The position numbers and the translations under genes are program-made. This document shows positions 1-11,881 of a stretch of 64,000 bases of DNA, piece by piece. Every line of letters begins with the position of its first letter. Position 1 is the stretch's first letter. The notes below the pieces were generated by a model, which did not search any database, was not told where the DNA came from, and saw nothing but the letters and a program-made list of their open reading frames with translations. The DNA is from Tetrahymena thermophila SB210. Taxonomy: Eukaryota > Ciliophora > Oligohymenophorea > Hymenostomatida > Tetrahymenidae. The DNA lies in contig NW_002476559.1 of NCBI RefSeq assembly GCF_000189635.1, positions 682,001-746,000 of the forward strand, given 5' to 3'.

Positions 1-1476
1 GATTTGATATAAGCTACCTTATGTAACATTAGATATTTTTTTTGTCAGCCTAATGTAATTTTTGAAATTAAAAATTAAAATTTGCGGTGGCTATTCAAAT
101 TTCAAAAATCATATATGACAGAATTTATTAATTAACCTAATTTAATTAAAATTAAAGTTTTTACTTGAAAAAATTTATTATTTTGATGTTTTAAATCTAT
201 TTGGATTTTATCTAGCAATTATTTGTAACCAATCAAATCATAAGTGCAGTATAATAAGCATATATTAACAAAATATTATTATACAATTCTAAATTGTAAA
301 ACAATAATTTTTATATCTAAAAATTATTTTTATGAAAGTGAATTTAAGTTTTTAAGTGCTTTTTTAAATATTTGTAAAAAAAAAATATTATTTGAATACC
401 TTTGATGTAATAATTATATATATAATTTAAATTAATAAATGAATGAAATATAATTTGTTATATACAATGTTCAGATATGCAATGATTATTACTAAGATTA
501 ACATAATTCAGCTTAAATCAAATAGATGAAAAAATAGTCAAAGATAAATTTAATAAAATTAGTGTAAAATATTAAAAAAATATTATTCATTATTTTATTT
601 TTTACATATTTTACTTTTAAAAATTAATTTTATACCCTATTTAACAAATTAATTTTATTTAAATAAAAAATTAAAAAATTATCAATAAATAATCCATCAA
701 ATTTAATGGATCAATGAAATAAATATTTACATCAGCCAAAGATATTGCTATTCTTGAATAGTTATTTCTCTATTATGATATATATTTTTAGTAAAATAAT
801 AAAAAAAGGTATCAAAATAGATTTCGAACCTTAATAAACCCAGGACTACCACAATTTACATAGTTGCTTATGCCGCTTTTATTGCAATTGATAGCAATAG
901 TTCCTGCTGCAGCTAAAGTTCAACAAAGATAGAATAAAGCAAATAATTTTAAAATTTTTAAATCATCTACTTTTAATTTTCTATTTATCAATGATAAAAA
1001 TCTATTAAAAAATTATACAATTTTCTTCCTTTTTTTATTCAGTTATTAGTTAATTTATGAAATTTTTTTATCTGCCATTTTGAATGTCTTAATGTTTGAA
1101 GTTTCTTTTGTTACACATCATTAAATAGCAAAAAGAAATAAATTTGAGCAAGATACTATTAATTAATTTAATATCAGATAAATTTTCAAATTTTGTAAAA
1201 ATTTAATAATAATTTTTAAATTAGTAAAAACTCTATCTATTTCATGTATTATAAAAGCATTTTACTAATTTAGAAATTTTAGCTAAATAATTGAGAAATA
1301 CTAAAAAATAAATACTGTAAAAGAAGAGAATTTATATCTATCTATAACCCTTTTCTAATTTTACTTTTATGTGATTTAATTAATTAAATATATACTTTAA
1401 AAGCAAAAAAAACAAATTTAGAAATAAATTAATAATAACTAATTTAAAATAAAAAGTAATAAAAAATGCTTTAGTA
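1..1476. other. AT-rich stretch, no gene seen
   Basis: I find no convincing reading frame under the ciliate code and no RNA gene. A short patch near 812-880 resembles a tRNA B-box on the minus strand but lacks the rest of a tRNA. Confidence 0.5.
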
Positions 1477-2320
1477 TTACTAGATATTTTGGTGTATATA
1501 TTTTTTACTACTTAAGAGGAAAGCGACTGTAAAAATCAATTACATATTTTTTTAAAAATTATTAGAAAGTAAATACAAAATAATGTTAATCTGTATTAAG
1601 ATGCGTTTGTTTATTTCTCTATTTATATGTATTCGTATTTAAATAGAGTTTTAAAAATAACTTAAATTTTAGATAGTTGAAGCTGAACATCAATTATGCC
1701 TGAAATTTATGTTTTTTAGTTGATTTTATTCACAGATAACTAGAATAATTAGCTGCTTTTAATCAAAAATTTAAATCTTTACTATTAGATTATTAATTAT
1801 TTAAATAAATAAGAAATAGACCTTAAAATTTAAAAAAGAGAAAGTTAAGGTAAGAAAGAAGTTTAATATCAAAATTAAAGTAATAAAATTATCAGATATT
1901 TTTGATGAATATATTTTTTACTACTTAAGAGTAAAGCAACTGTAAAAATCAATTAGATATTGTTTTAAAAAATATTTATTTGTAAATTCTAAAGCCTTTT
2001 AAATTTAAGATTTATAGTGTGAATCTGCCTTTATAAAAATACATTTGTTTATTTCTCTATTTATGTTTGTTCATATTTAAAAATAGTTTTAAAAATAACT
2101 TAAATTATAGATAGTAGAAACTAAACATCAATTATATCGAATCTTTGTATTTTTAGTTGATTTCATTCACAAAGAATTAGATAGAATATTAAAAAAGCTG
2201 CTTTTAATCAAAAATTTAAATCTTTACAATAAGATAATAAATAATTTAAATAAAGAAGAAATACACCTAAAAATTTAAAAAAGAGAAAGGTAAGATAAGA
2301 AAGAAAGAAGTTAACATATC
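1477..2320. repeat. Tandem ~410-bp direct duplication upstream of the kinase gene
   Basis: Two neighbouring copies, roughly 1477-1870 and 1887-2320, share blocks in the same order. Shared blocks include a tract around ttttttactacttaagag, another around ttgtttatttctctatttat, a third around gctgcttttaatcaaaaatt, and a purine-rich end resembling aaaaaagagaaag. The second copy runs directly into the kinase start codon at 2337, so the promoter and 5' leader of that gene were probably duplicated without the coding region. Identity looks like about 80 percent by eye. Confidence 0.75.
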
Positions 2321-2336
2321 TCCAGTAAACGAAACA

Positions 2337-3564
2337 ATGAAGTTCATTTCTAATGATTATTTCAACTAAAATAACTAATACTTTCAGCCTAATTATTTCT
2401 ACAACTAAAATATACCAAATAATTAGCAGTAGAACTTTTATAATAATAATAAAAATAATTTTTAGTTTAATAATTAGCAATAAAATAATAATATTTATCA
2501 ATATAATAACGGCCTTACATCTCCTTATGGAAATAATTATATAAATCAACAAAACCAACCAATAAATTAACAATAATACTAAGTGAATCAACCATTCTAC
2601 CATTAGGAAAAACAAAACTATTTGTAATAAAATAATATTTAATATCAATAAAATGATAAAGAAGAAATTAAATTGTTTCACGATTATCAAATTTATTTGA
2701 AACACAAATTAGGAAGCGGATCATATGGAACTGTTTATTTATGCAAATATAATAAAGATTAAAAATTCTATGCATGTAAAATGGTTTTGATTGGAAATTA
2801 TAATGATGTTTTATAAGAGATGCATGTTGCCTAAGAAGTTAAGGGTAAATACATTTGCGAGCTATATTTTGCTGGTATGTCATCAAACTATTTATACTTA
2901 ATTGCAGAATATTGTCCTTAGGGTACACTCAAGAAGTATATTCAAGAAAAAAAACCTTCATTGTAAAGAATTATGATTATTTTTTGTTAAATTGTTAAAG
3001 GATACTACACATCTCTTTACATAGAAAATATAATCCATAGAGATATAAAGCTAGATAATATACTAATGAAAGATGATATTCCAAAAATATGTGATTTTGG
3101 ATTTGGTAAGTTTTTGGATGATGTAGAGTTATCCATTTATCAATCCAAAAAATGTAAATTATTTTAATTTTTATTAAATTAAATCTAATTTATTTTTAAA
3201 AATAAATTAAGGCTCACCTCTCTATGGTGCTCCCTAAATCACACATAAGGCTGAATCCAAATACAGTTACAAAGCTGATATTTATAGTCTTGGAGTTTTA
3301 CTTTACTAAATGACTAACGATCTAAAAAATCCAAATTAAATGTAAAATGCTCAGGATTTACTTAATTTCCACACTAGTAACTAAATCAATGGTATAGAAA
3401 AAACCTTAAAGTTTTATCCTTCAACGTTAAATCAAAATATCAAAAATTTAATTTATAGAATGATGAAATATAATGAGGCTGATAGGATTTCTATAGAGGA
3501 GCTAGTCGAAATGACTTAACTGATTTGCAAAAATTATTAAAATTAGTCATTAAAATAAATTTGA
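2337..3564 (+). CDS. Protein kinase with Q/N-rich N-terminal tail
   Basis: Two exons, 2337-3153 and 3212-3564, with a 58-nt intron; 389 residues. Residues about 1-110 are dominated by Asn and Gln (prion-like composition). The kinase domain then follows, with a glycine loop KLGSGSYGTVY (from about residue 124), an ACKM lysine, a hinge reading LIAEYCPQG, the catalytic loop HRDIKLDNIL, DFG within CDFGFGKF, and an activation-segment end reading CSPLYGAPQ immediately after the intron. All residues needed for phosphotransfer appear to be present. The domain end is short and no further domain is visible. The Ser/Thr kinase assignment is secure. The subfamily is not, although the HRD and DFG context is reminiscent of ATG1/ULK or CAMK-like kinases. 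ATG at 2337 was chosen because it has an A-rich context and opens the frame. The upstream region is tandemly duplicated. Confidence 0.88.
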
Positions 3565-4384
3565 AGAAATTTAAAAGTTTGTTTTCGTATTTCGAAACAA
3601 AATCGAATTATTTAAAAATAAACTATTTAAATTTTTTATTATTTTATTTTTTTTTAGATTTTCATTGATTATAATCTAAAAACTAAAAGTATTAATTAAT
3701 TTGTTTGTAATTCATCTATTTTCATAAATTTTGTTTTTAAAATTCAGAAATAGTACATATATAATATATTTTGCTAGTAAGCTCATTTTAAATATTCAAG
3801 TTTATTAAAAACATTATTTTTATTACTGATTTCTTTTGTTTTCTTCAGATTTTAAAATTTTTTATTATTTAAAGTTTGTTGATAGATTCACTTTCTATTT
3901 TATTTATTTTTTTAAACACTTTTTTTTCTTTTTAATGATATTGATATGAAAATTACGAGAATAGATATATAGTTAGATAGTTGCTATGGTTTCATTTTTA
4001 AGTTATCAAAAAACTCAAAAAAACTATTTTAATTTAATTTTTGATTATTTTAAAGGTAAAACACTATTCTTTGATGCAAAATTTTTCTTTTACACTGAAT
4101 AAAAATATTATTTCTGTTTTAAAATCATTACTAATTTGTATGAGCTTAATACTGCTTATTAATAATCAATAAACAAGATATTAAAAATGTCATAGAAATT
4201 AAGCTAGAATTTTATAAGTAAAAATTATAAACAAGTTTCATTAGCAAATAAAAAATTTTATTCTATTTTTTTAATAACTGCTAAAAGCATTGCTATATTA
4301 TTATCATTTATTTAAGAAAATAAATCTAGAAAGAGAAGGTTAAATAATAATTTTCTTATTCAGATATATTAAAATCAATTATAA

Positions 4385-5150
4385 ATTATGTAGAAATAGG
4401 GCAAATAAATCTATAATATTTGCTACTATTATTTTATTGATTTCTCAAAAAATGAAAATTTATACATAATAACATTATATTGTACTGAAGGTATTAATAC
4501 TTAAAAGAATTATATTTAGGTAAGAAGACCTTTTATGTTAGAGCTATGAACTATTTTTTCTTAAATTGTATAAGAATACTACAAATCAATGAAAATATAG
4601 AATACTATACATAGAGATTTAAAGTTCAAAAAGATATTGATGCAGGATGACTCAGATTTTTAATTTTAAGTTTACAGAATAAGTTAGCAATTCATCCGTA
4701 TTTCTCAAATTGAATATTCTTGTAAATATAAATAATATTAAATTAAAATCTATTATATCATTTAAACCAAACCACACCAGCATATGAAGCACCATATATT
4801 TTTTACAATATTTCCTTTAAACACAAATATAAATCAGGAATATACAGCCTTGGAGTTTTACTTTCCTAAATGACCTAAAATAATATAGAAAATTCAAATT
4901 AAGTAAAAAGCATTGCTGGCTGATTTAAGATAATTTCATTTAAGCAACTATTAATTAATTAAGATGGAATATAAAAAACTTTGAAGTTTTATTCTTTAGA
5001 TTTAGAGTAAATATAAAGACTTTATATTATATAAAATGATGAAATATAACAAAGCTGATAGAATATTAATAGAAGAGCTAGTCAAAGCTAATAGGGAGAT
5101 TTCAGATCATCTAGAAAATGAACTTAAAAAAATAATAATATATATTTAAA
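4385..5150 (+). pseudogene. Degenerate kinase copy related to the upstream kinase
   Basis: Pieces of the same kinase recur in order: a NLYIITLYC segment matching the parent hinge, QEYYKSM, IHRDLK, then YSLGVLLSQMT and MMKYNKADRI near the end. It is broken in several ways. There is an in-frame TGA at 4547-4549 just before the catalytic loop region. The DFG motif has become SDFQFQ. A frame change is needed near 4910, where the parent reads through and this copy hits TGA. No N-terminal Q/N tail or glycine loop is recognisable. It most likely arose by duplication of the neighbouring gene followed by decay. Confidence 0.75.
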
Positions 5151-5320
5151 TTTATTTGAGCTGTTATCAGAATTTTGATATTAAAATTGCTCATTAAATT
5201 AAAAAATACTTTATTAAAATTAATTTGCTTAGAATATTAAAAATAAAATATTAATTTAATTTAATTATTTTTACAATCTTTTTTCATTTAATTTAATAAA
5301 ATAATAGTTAATTACTAATT

Positions 5321-5390
5321 ACTGTAAAACCTCATTCCCTCGTCCCTCGTTTTAGGTGAACGAACGAACGAGAGAGGGCGAGGGTCGTAC
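5321..5390. repeat. GC-rich imperfect palindrome, possible miniature element
   Basis: A short island of much higher GC than its surroundings. The left arm contains ccctcgtccctcgtt and the right arm aacgagagagggcgaggg, which can pair imperfectly around a short loop. Its left end, ctgtaaaacctcatt after a TA, resembles the terminal repeat of the 127-bp element at 22438-22564. Confidence 0.5.
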
Positions 5391-6541
5391 AATTTTTTTG
5401 AAAATGTGAAAAAAAAATTTTTATAATTATATTTAGAGAAATGACATTAAATATTTAGAAAAATTAATAAATTCTTTTTCTGTAGAAATAAATAAATAAT
5501 TTAAATTCTTAAAAAGTAATTAAAATATTTAAATATTCCCATTAAAAAATTAGTGGTATACAAACTAATATATTTTTTGTCATTTAGCTTAAGTTTGATA
5601 CGTTTTTCTTATTTTTTAATTTAATATTTTTTTTTTGCTTTATTAATAATATGATTTTATTTGTTTTTTTTGAATATTCATTAATTTTTGGCTTTTTATT
5701 AAAGGAATTGAAATGAGAAGTTAAGTAGAGTAAATTTTACCTAATATATTGGATAATAATTAAAAATAAAAAATTCAATAAATTTATTTTAAATATGTTC
5801 TTTTTAAATTTAATAAATAAATTACAAAATTATTGAGATTATATTAAAAATAATTTTTTAAATTTCTTATTTTATTTTCTAAAGCTTTTATTTTTAATAT
5901 TTTATTGAATATTAAATGCATAAAAAAATTATTTTTCATATTTAGTTAAGATAAAAACTTAGCAGTTAGTAATATAATATATATATTAATTGTAAATAAC
6001 AACATCAATCAATATAATATAAATAAAATCTTCATCTTCATATTAAAAATTAAAAATTAATAATTAATTAATTTTAATAATGATTTTAAAAACAATAATT
6101 CAATAAAATATCTTTTTTTATTGATAAAATAAGTATTTCAATTTTTAAACTTGACAAATAATTTAGAATATATAATTGTTTAATTATAAATACTAGAATC
6201 TAAACAATTAATAATATAATATATATACTAATTATTTATTAATATCAATCAATATAATATAAATAAAATATTCATTTTTATCTTAAAAACTAATAATTAA
6301 TTAATGTTAATAAGGATTTTAAAAATAATATTTCAATAAAATATCTTTTTTATTGATAAGCAAATTTATATATATGAATTTTTAAGCTTAAAAACTAATT
6401 AGAATATTTATTTATTTGACTTTAAATATTAGAAGGGATTATTTTAGATATTGATAATATTTACTTAATTATTAAAAAACATTAAATACAGAGGTAAATA
6501 AAAAGTAATTCTTACGTTTTAATAAAAGCAACACAAACAGA
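5391..6541. other. AT-rich spacer with internal near-repeat
   Basis: No gene seen. Two segments, about 5970-6140 and 6200-6350, repeat each other: both hold aatataatatatat-type runs, a block reading atcaatcaatataatataaat, and a block like caataaaatatcttttt. This probably is the promoter-side spacer of the first Q/N-rich gene. Confidence 0.45.
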
Positions 6542-9500
6542 ATGGACAACAACAACTCTAATAGAATTCCATGTAAATAAACAAATAAATAATTTTATGC
6601 TTAAAATTTTTCAATAATAACAGCTTAAGTTTACATGAAAAATCATTCTTTGAATCCTCTAACTGAATCTGAAATTTACTAATGTAATTTTACTCTTTTT
6701 TAAAAAGTTTTAATATATTTATTATTCTAGATCACAACAATGGAGAACTTAATTTGGATGAATCTTTCTTTAACTAAGCTATGGATGAGTAATTTTTAAT
6801 TTTTTCTTAGTTTTAAATCTTAATCTTTGTAATTGTAAAGAATATTATAAGCATAAAAGGAGAATCAATCTAAAAAAAATCAGAATGCTAATTTAAATTA
6901 GCAGCAAACATATTCAGATTAGAATTATTTAAATCATAATTAATAAAATGCATAATTTCACAACTATTAACAATATAATATGCAATAACAATAGTAAAAT
7001 TAGGAGAAAAATAACTATGGTGAGGAATACTAGTATAATAATTAACAACAGGGAGCATTTTTTTCAAGCGGATACTAACCAGTTCAATATATTTAAAATC
7101 AATAATAAAATGAGTAGATCCAAAACATATAATAACTTCAATAATATTAATATCAGTAATAGCTACAGCAGTAATAATATTATTAACAGTAAAATAACTT
7201 CTAAAACTAATATAATTAAAATTTTAACAATTAATAATAGAATTATATTAATAATAATAATTACTTGCAATAATAAAATGAAATATAAAACTAATAGCAA
7301 AATAATTAGTATCAGTTAAATTAGCAATACTCACAATATAATAATTATAATGCTAATTCTACACAAGATGTAAATAACTAGGAGATGCTTGCTTAGAATA
7401 GTTAATAATAGAATTCTTTAAATTAATATAATGTTAATTATCAGCACAATATGGATAATAATTTTAATCCAAATCAATATTTTAATACTGAAGCCTACAA
7501 TTAAGAATAAAATATTAATAATTTGTAATATTATGTAAATCATCAACAAAATTATAGTAACTACTTTAATAGCAGCAACTAAGAAGGTATAAATTAGATT
7601 GAATCATCAAATAATCAACCAATTTAAAGCTAATTAGAAACTGGAAGTTGCACTAATAATTAAATACTGAATTAACAAAACATTAATTAGCTACCTAATA
7701 ACACTAATTAATATATGATGTAGAGTCATATTAGTTCCTAAATAATAGATTAAAGTTAATAAACTTAACAATTTTCTAATACAAACTATCATAATTTAAT
7801 TTATTAGGGCAATTTAAATCAATAGGAGATTTAAAATAATAATAATTCATAGTAGCAATTTTAAAATTATAATCTTTATAATAATAGTAATTAAAATATT
7901 GTTTAGGATTAATAGTAGTAATAGAATTATTATATAACTTAAAGCGATTAAGATATAAGTAATATTTGTTTACCAAATTAGATTCAACAAGCATAATCTA
8001 CACTTAATCCTCAATAATATTAATAATCGTAGAGTATTTTAACAAACCAATTTAATCAAAATTAGCAAAAAGATGGCTGTCTACCATTAAATTAAAATAA
8101 TCTATTTGAACAATCTTAAGTATAAAATTTAAATGATACATTAACTTCTTAAACCTAAAACTAAAATCAAGTTTGTCAAGTTGATGACCACACAAATCAA
8201 AATAATAGCTCATAAATAATTTAGAATAAAATTAATGAAAATATTTAAAATTGTGAATAAAATGAAAGTAAACTTAAATAATAAAACAATAATTTAAATT
8301 GGCAATCAAGTAGTGAATAATATAATTAAGAAAGATAAATTTCCTAGATTAATTAATCTTGCTTATAAAATTAGATAGATAACCAATAAAATTAAGAAGA
8401 AATATATAATTAAAAAGAATAATTTAGTCAATAAAATGATGATCAATTTTAAGGATAAAGTGAGATTTATCCACCTAATTAACTTCAAGAATTTTATGTA
8501 ATTCAATATGGGAATAATGACTAAAAAAAGGAAATTAAAATTGAAACAAAATTTTTTTAGCCAAATTAAATTAATTTATTATTTTTAAGGGCAATTGATG
8601 AATTAACTTCTTAAAATTTTGATTGCTCGAAGTATTATAAAAAGAATAAAAATAAAACGATTCAACCTCAAGAATTAAAACTATATGGAAAAGAATAATA
8701 TCCCCACAATAAATAAAAATAATTATTATTTTAAAATATATATGAAGAAAATTAAGATAGTTTCAATTACATTTTAGATTTAAGGAGAGGAGATCATTCA
8801 TTTTTTAGGACAATAATGACTGGTTATCTAATTGCTCTATTTAATGAAGAACATGATGAATAAGATTGTGAGCAAAATGAACTTATTTAATAAATATTTA
8901 TTAAATTCTACTATACATAATGCTCAGATATTACTTTATTAGAAGAACCATTTGATAATGTTTCAGATTTAAACCTATCTATTAATTACAAAAATTATTT
9001 CTTAAATTGCATACTTTATTTGTTAGCTCATAAATTTTCTGATTATTCTGATAGTTACATTATTTCTGAACTTTTAAAAATGTGCTATAAAGATGAGGCT
9101 TTTGATTTTTCGATGATGTGCTTTGGAATATCTTTATGTAATAATGAGATGATCAACTTATAGAAAGACGAAGTTTTCAGCTAATTCTTTGATAACTCTT
9201 TTGGGAAAATAGATTGTTATTTATTTGAGATGAATGAAATATACTAATAAGCTCTAGTCTAATCGTTATAAGTAGGCATAAAATCAATTAATTTAACAGC
9301 TGATTAAAAAGATAGACAAATTATTAAAGTTGAGGAAGAAATAATAATTCCAGGTTAAAAAGAAATTATTTTTTTTATTAAAATATTAAAAAATGATAAT
9401 TTTTATAAGTTAATTTTTGATTAAAGAGAAGAGAGGAACTTCAAGTATGAAAAAAATAAAGCCAATAAAGCTGATTAATTAAATGAGAATAAAAAATTAG

Positions 9501-11218
9501 AAAAAGAAAATAAAAAAGAAATGATCTAATGCATCTAGTGTGGAAAATAATTAGAATTTGGATAAGAAAAGCATAATATTTTTGATGAGATTTCGAAATA
9601 AGAATTTTGCTTTTGTGTGGAGCATATTTATTCTATACTATCTACAAATTAATCCTCAACTATAAATTTAATAAAATATAGGTTTCCATTACTAGGAAAT
9701 ACTTAAGAGTAATACGAAATTTATGTAGATAGAATTAAAGTATAAAGCATTTTTGATTTTATTATCAATACAAATTTTGCAAAATTAAAAACTCAATGTT
9801 ACTTTTGTGAGAATATAAAAGAAAATCAATTAATAGACTTAGTTACTATTTCAAAATTCTTACCATCAGTAATTTGCTTAAACTGCGCTTCAAAAAATAT
9901 TAAAGAAAGCAACTGCTTGAAAAATAAATATTTAAAATTCAAAAATTAATTTAACAAAGATGATTATATAATCACAGGAGATTTATTCAAAAATTTTATA
10001 TCAAGAGAGAGTTAAATTTAATAAAATTGTTAATGTTGCTAAAAGAATTTGAAAAAGACATCAAAAAGCTTTTATCTAGAAGATTAATATATCTCACTAA
10101 ATTTATGTGAGGAATGTCTGAAATAGCCATTAATAAAACTTGAAAGATTAAATATTTAAATTGTTAATAAACACTTTTAAAAAATTGAGAAAACATTTTA
10201 AGAAGTAACTTATGAATAAAAATTGAGTAAAGATTATTAAAGTTAATAGTAATTTTCTAAAATTTAAAACGATCAAGAGTTAAATAAATAGGAAATTAAA
10301 AAATAATTTTAAACTTTTAATAATAATTAAAGTAAAATATATAGTAGCTAATTAAATTAATAATAATACCTTAACTAATAAAGTCAATAATAATAATAAA
10401 ATTAAATTTAAAATTTAAGAGAAGATAAAAATAAAGAACATTAACCATAAAATTTAAAATAAGTAGATTAAGATAAATAATAAATAACTTAAAGTAATTT
10501 AAGTTAATAAGATTAATATTTAAAGTTATACTCAAATCCATAATTTTAAATAAATGTAAACCATAATAGTAAAGATACATAGACGAGAGAGCTAAAACAG
10601 TAGTAAATTGACAATTCTAGTTAAACTTTAGATTTAATAAATTTGAAGTTTTAATAATAATTAGAATTGAATAAAATTTAAAAAACGTATGATTATGGTA
10701 CAAAAGTAGTATTTTTATAGCTAAATTAAGAAAATTCTTAATTAAATTCTAATAAAAATAATAATGATTAATAAATATATAAAAATCCTCAACAAATAAT
10801 TGAAAATTATAAAAACTTTGATCTCATAAAAAAAAATAAAACATAACAATAACTTTAGTAATTAAATATTTAAGATCAAAAAATTGACTAAATTCAAAAA
10901 AAATATTGCAAAATTTGTGCTAATAACAATGATAAATAATGCTAAGCATTATTAATAGATATTTCAATCATTTTTAGATTAATAAAATATTGTTATTGCT
11001 TAAAATGCTTTTGTAATTCTTTTTAAAGTAAAGCTTATAAAGAAAATATTTATAAATAAGCATCTAGTAAAGGTTTTTTCTATTGTAATTAATGTGGATA
11101 TAGATTTACTGCTCAATCAGACATTTATGGTTTAATTTAATAAAAATTATAATAAAATACAAACCAAAAAATATAATGCCCAAAATGTTCTTTTTTAAAC
11201 TTAATTTCTGTTTATTGA
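6542..11218 (+). CDS. P1: Q/N-rich pseudo-otubain with Cys-pair knuckles (type A)
   Basis: Three exons, 6542-6572, 6731-6788 and 6841-11218; 1488 residues. Residues about 20-640 are a very long Gln/Asn-rich tract. Next comes a domain that aligns by eye with the otubain (peptidase C65) domains of the three intact genes further downstream. In this gene the catalytic block is RRGDHSFFR (G680-D681) where active members have RGDGNCFYR, so the nucleophilic Cys is missing. The segment matching the catalytic His reads NDNFYKLIFD, so the His is missing too. After it come Cys pairs in series, starting CIQCGKQLEF (from about residue 927), then CFCVEH, CYFCEN, CLNC, CQCCQKN and CEEC. A second Gln-rich stretch and a C-terminal block (CKIC, CYCLKCFC, CNQCGYRF, CPKC) end the protein. 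The third exon is open for 4.3 kb, which supports the frame. The knuckles should bind zinc. A non-catalytic ubiquitin-related role is inference. Confidence 0.85.
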
Positions 11219-11340
11219 AATTATTTTTTTTAAAAACTTGAAACAAACTATTATTCAGAATATGTTAAAAAATTTCTGTGTTTAATTGGTATTATTATTT
11301 CTAATTAAATATATAAAAAAATTAAAATATCTGAATAATT
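8490..11340. repeat. Type A duplicated block, copy 1 (copy 2 at about 19590-22435)
   Basis: The 3' two thirds of P1 and its flank are nearly identical to those of P3 over about 2.85 kb, with only scattered substitutions and small indels. The similarity continues into the 3' flank on both sides of the element insertion site. Confidence 0.88.
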
Positions 11341-11881
11341 AAATATAATTAATTGAAATATTTTAATCTAAAATATTATTAAAAAAAAAATTAATTTATA
11401 AAATAAAAATCAAATAGTTAACCTAATTTTTATTCATTTAAATTTAATTTTTAATTCATAAATAAAATACCCTTTTGACAATAAATAAGAACTTTTATTG
11501 AAAATAATTTAAAGTGCTTTTCTAGTTTTTTATGTAAAAATAAGATAATTAATTGATTTAAAATTTGTTAATATTAAAAATTTATACTGATCAATAATTT
11601 TTTATATTTTTATTCTTTTTGATTTTATTTTATATTTTCTACTTTTCATAAAAAAATGAATTAGATTAATATTTGAATAAAATATTTACATAATTATTTA
11701 CTTCAAACATATTAGAATATTTAAAAAGATTTGTTTATTAGTAATTCTTTTCCCTGTCGAAATAAATACAGACAGACACAAAAAGAAAATTTGTTTATGT
11801 TTTGATAAATTACTTATTAAAAGCAATATTAATAATATCAATAACAAAATCTAATATTAAATAAAAGTAAATCAAATAAAA
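11219..11881. other. Spacer between P1 and P2
   Basis: No gene seen. The 3' flank of P1 here is the unoccupied counterpart of the element insertion site after P3. The part before 11882 matches the upstream flank of P4 (about 23800-23957), including the run taatattaaataaaagtaaa just before the start codon. Confidence 0.6.

Noticed and set aside
812..900. Minus-strand tRNA-like B-box (ggttcgaaatc) followed by a T run
   Set aside because: The distance to any A-box is too short for an anticodon arm and no acceptor stem can be formed, so it is at most a tRNA relic or chance.
2208..2705. 165-codon minus-strand frame
   Set aside because: It is the antisense shadow of the Q/N-rich start of the kinase gene.
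6948..7319. 123-codon plus-strand frame rich in Asn and Ile
   Set aside because: Out-of-frame reading of the Gln/Asn tract of P1; the true frame reads TAA and TAG as Gln.
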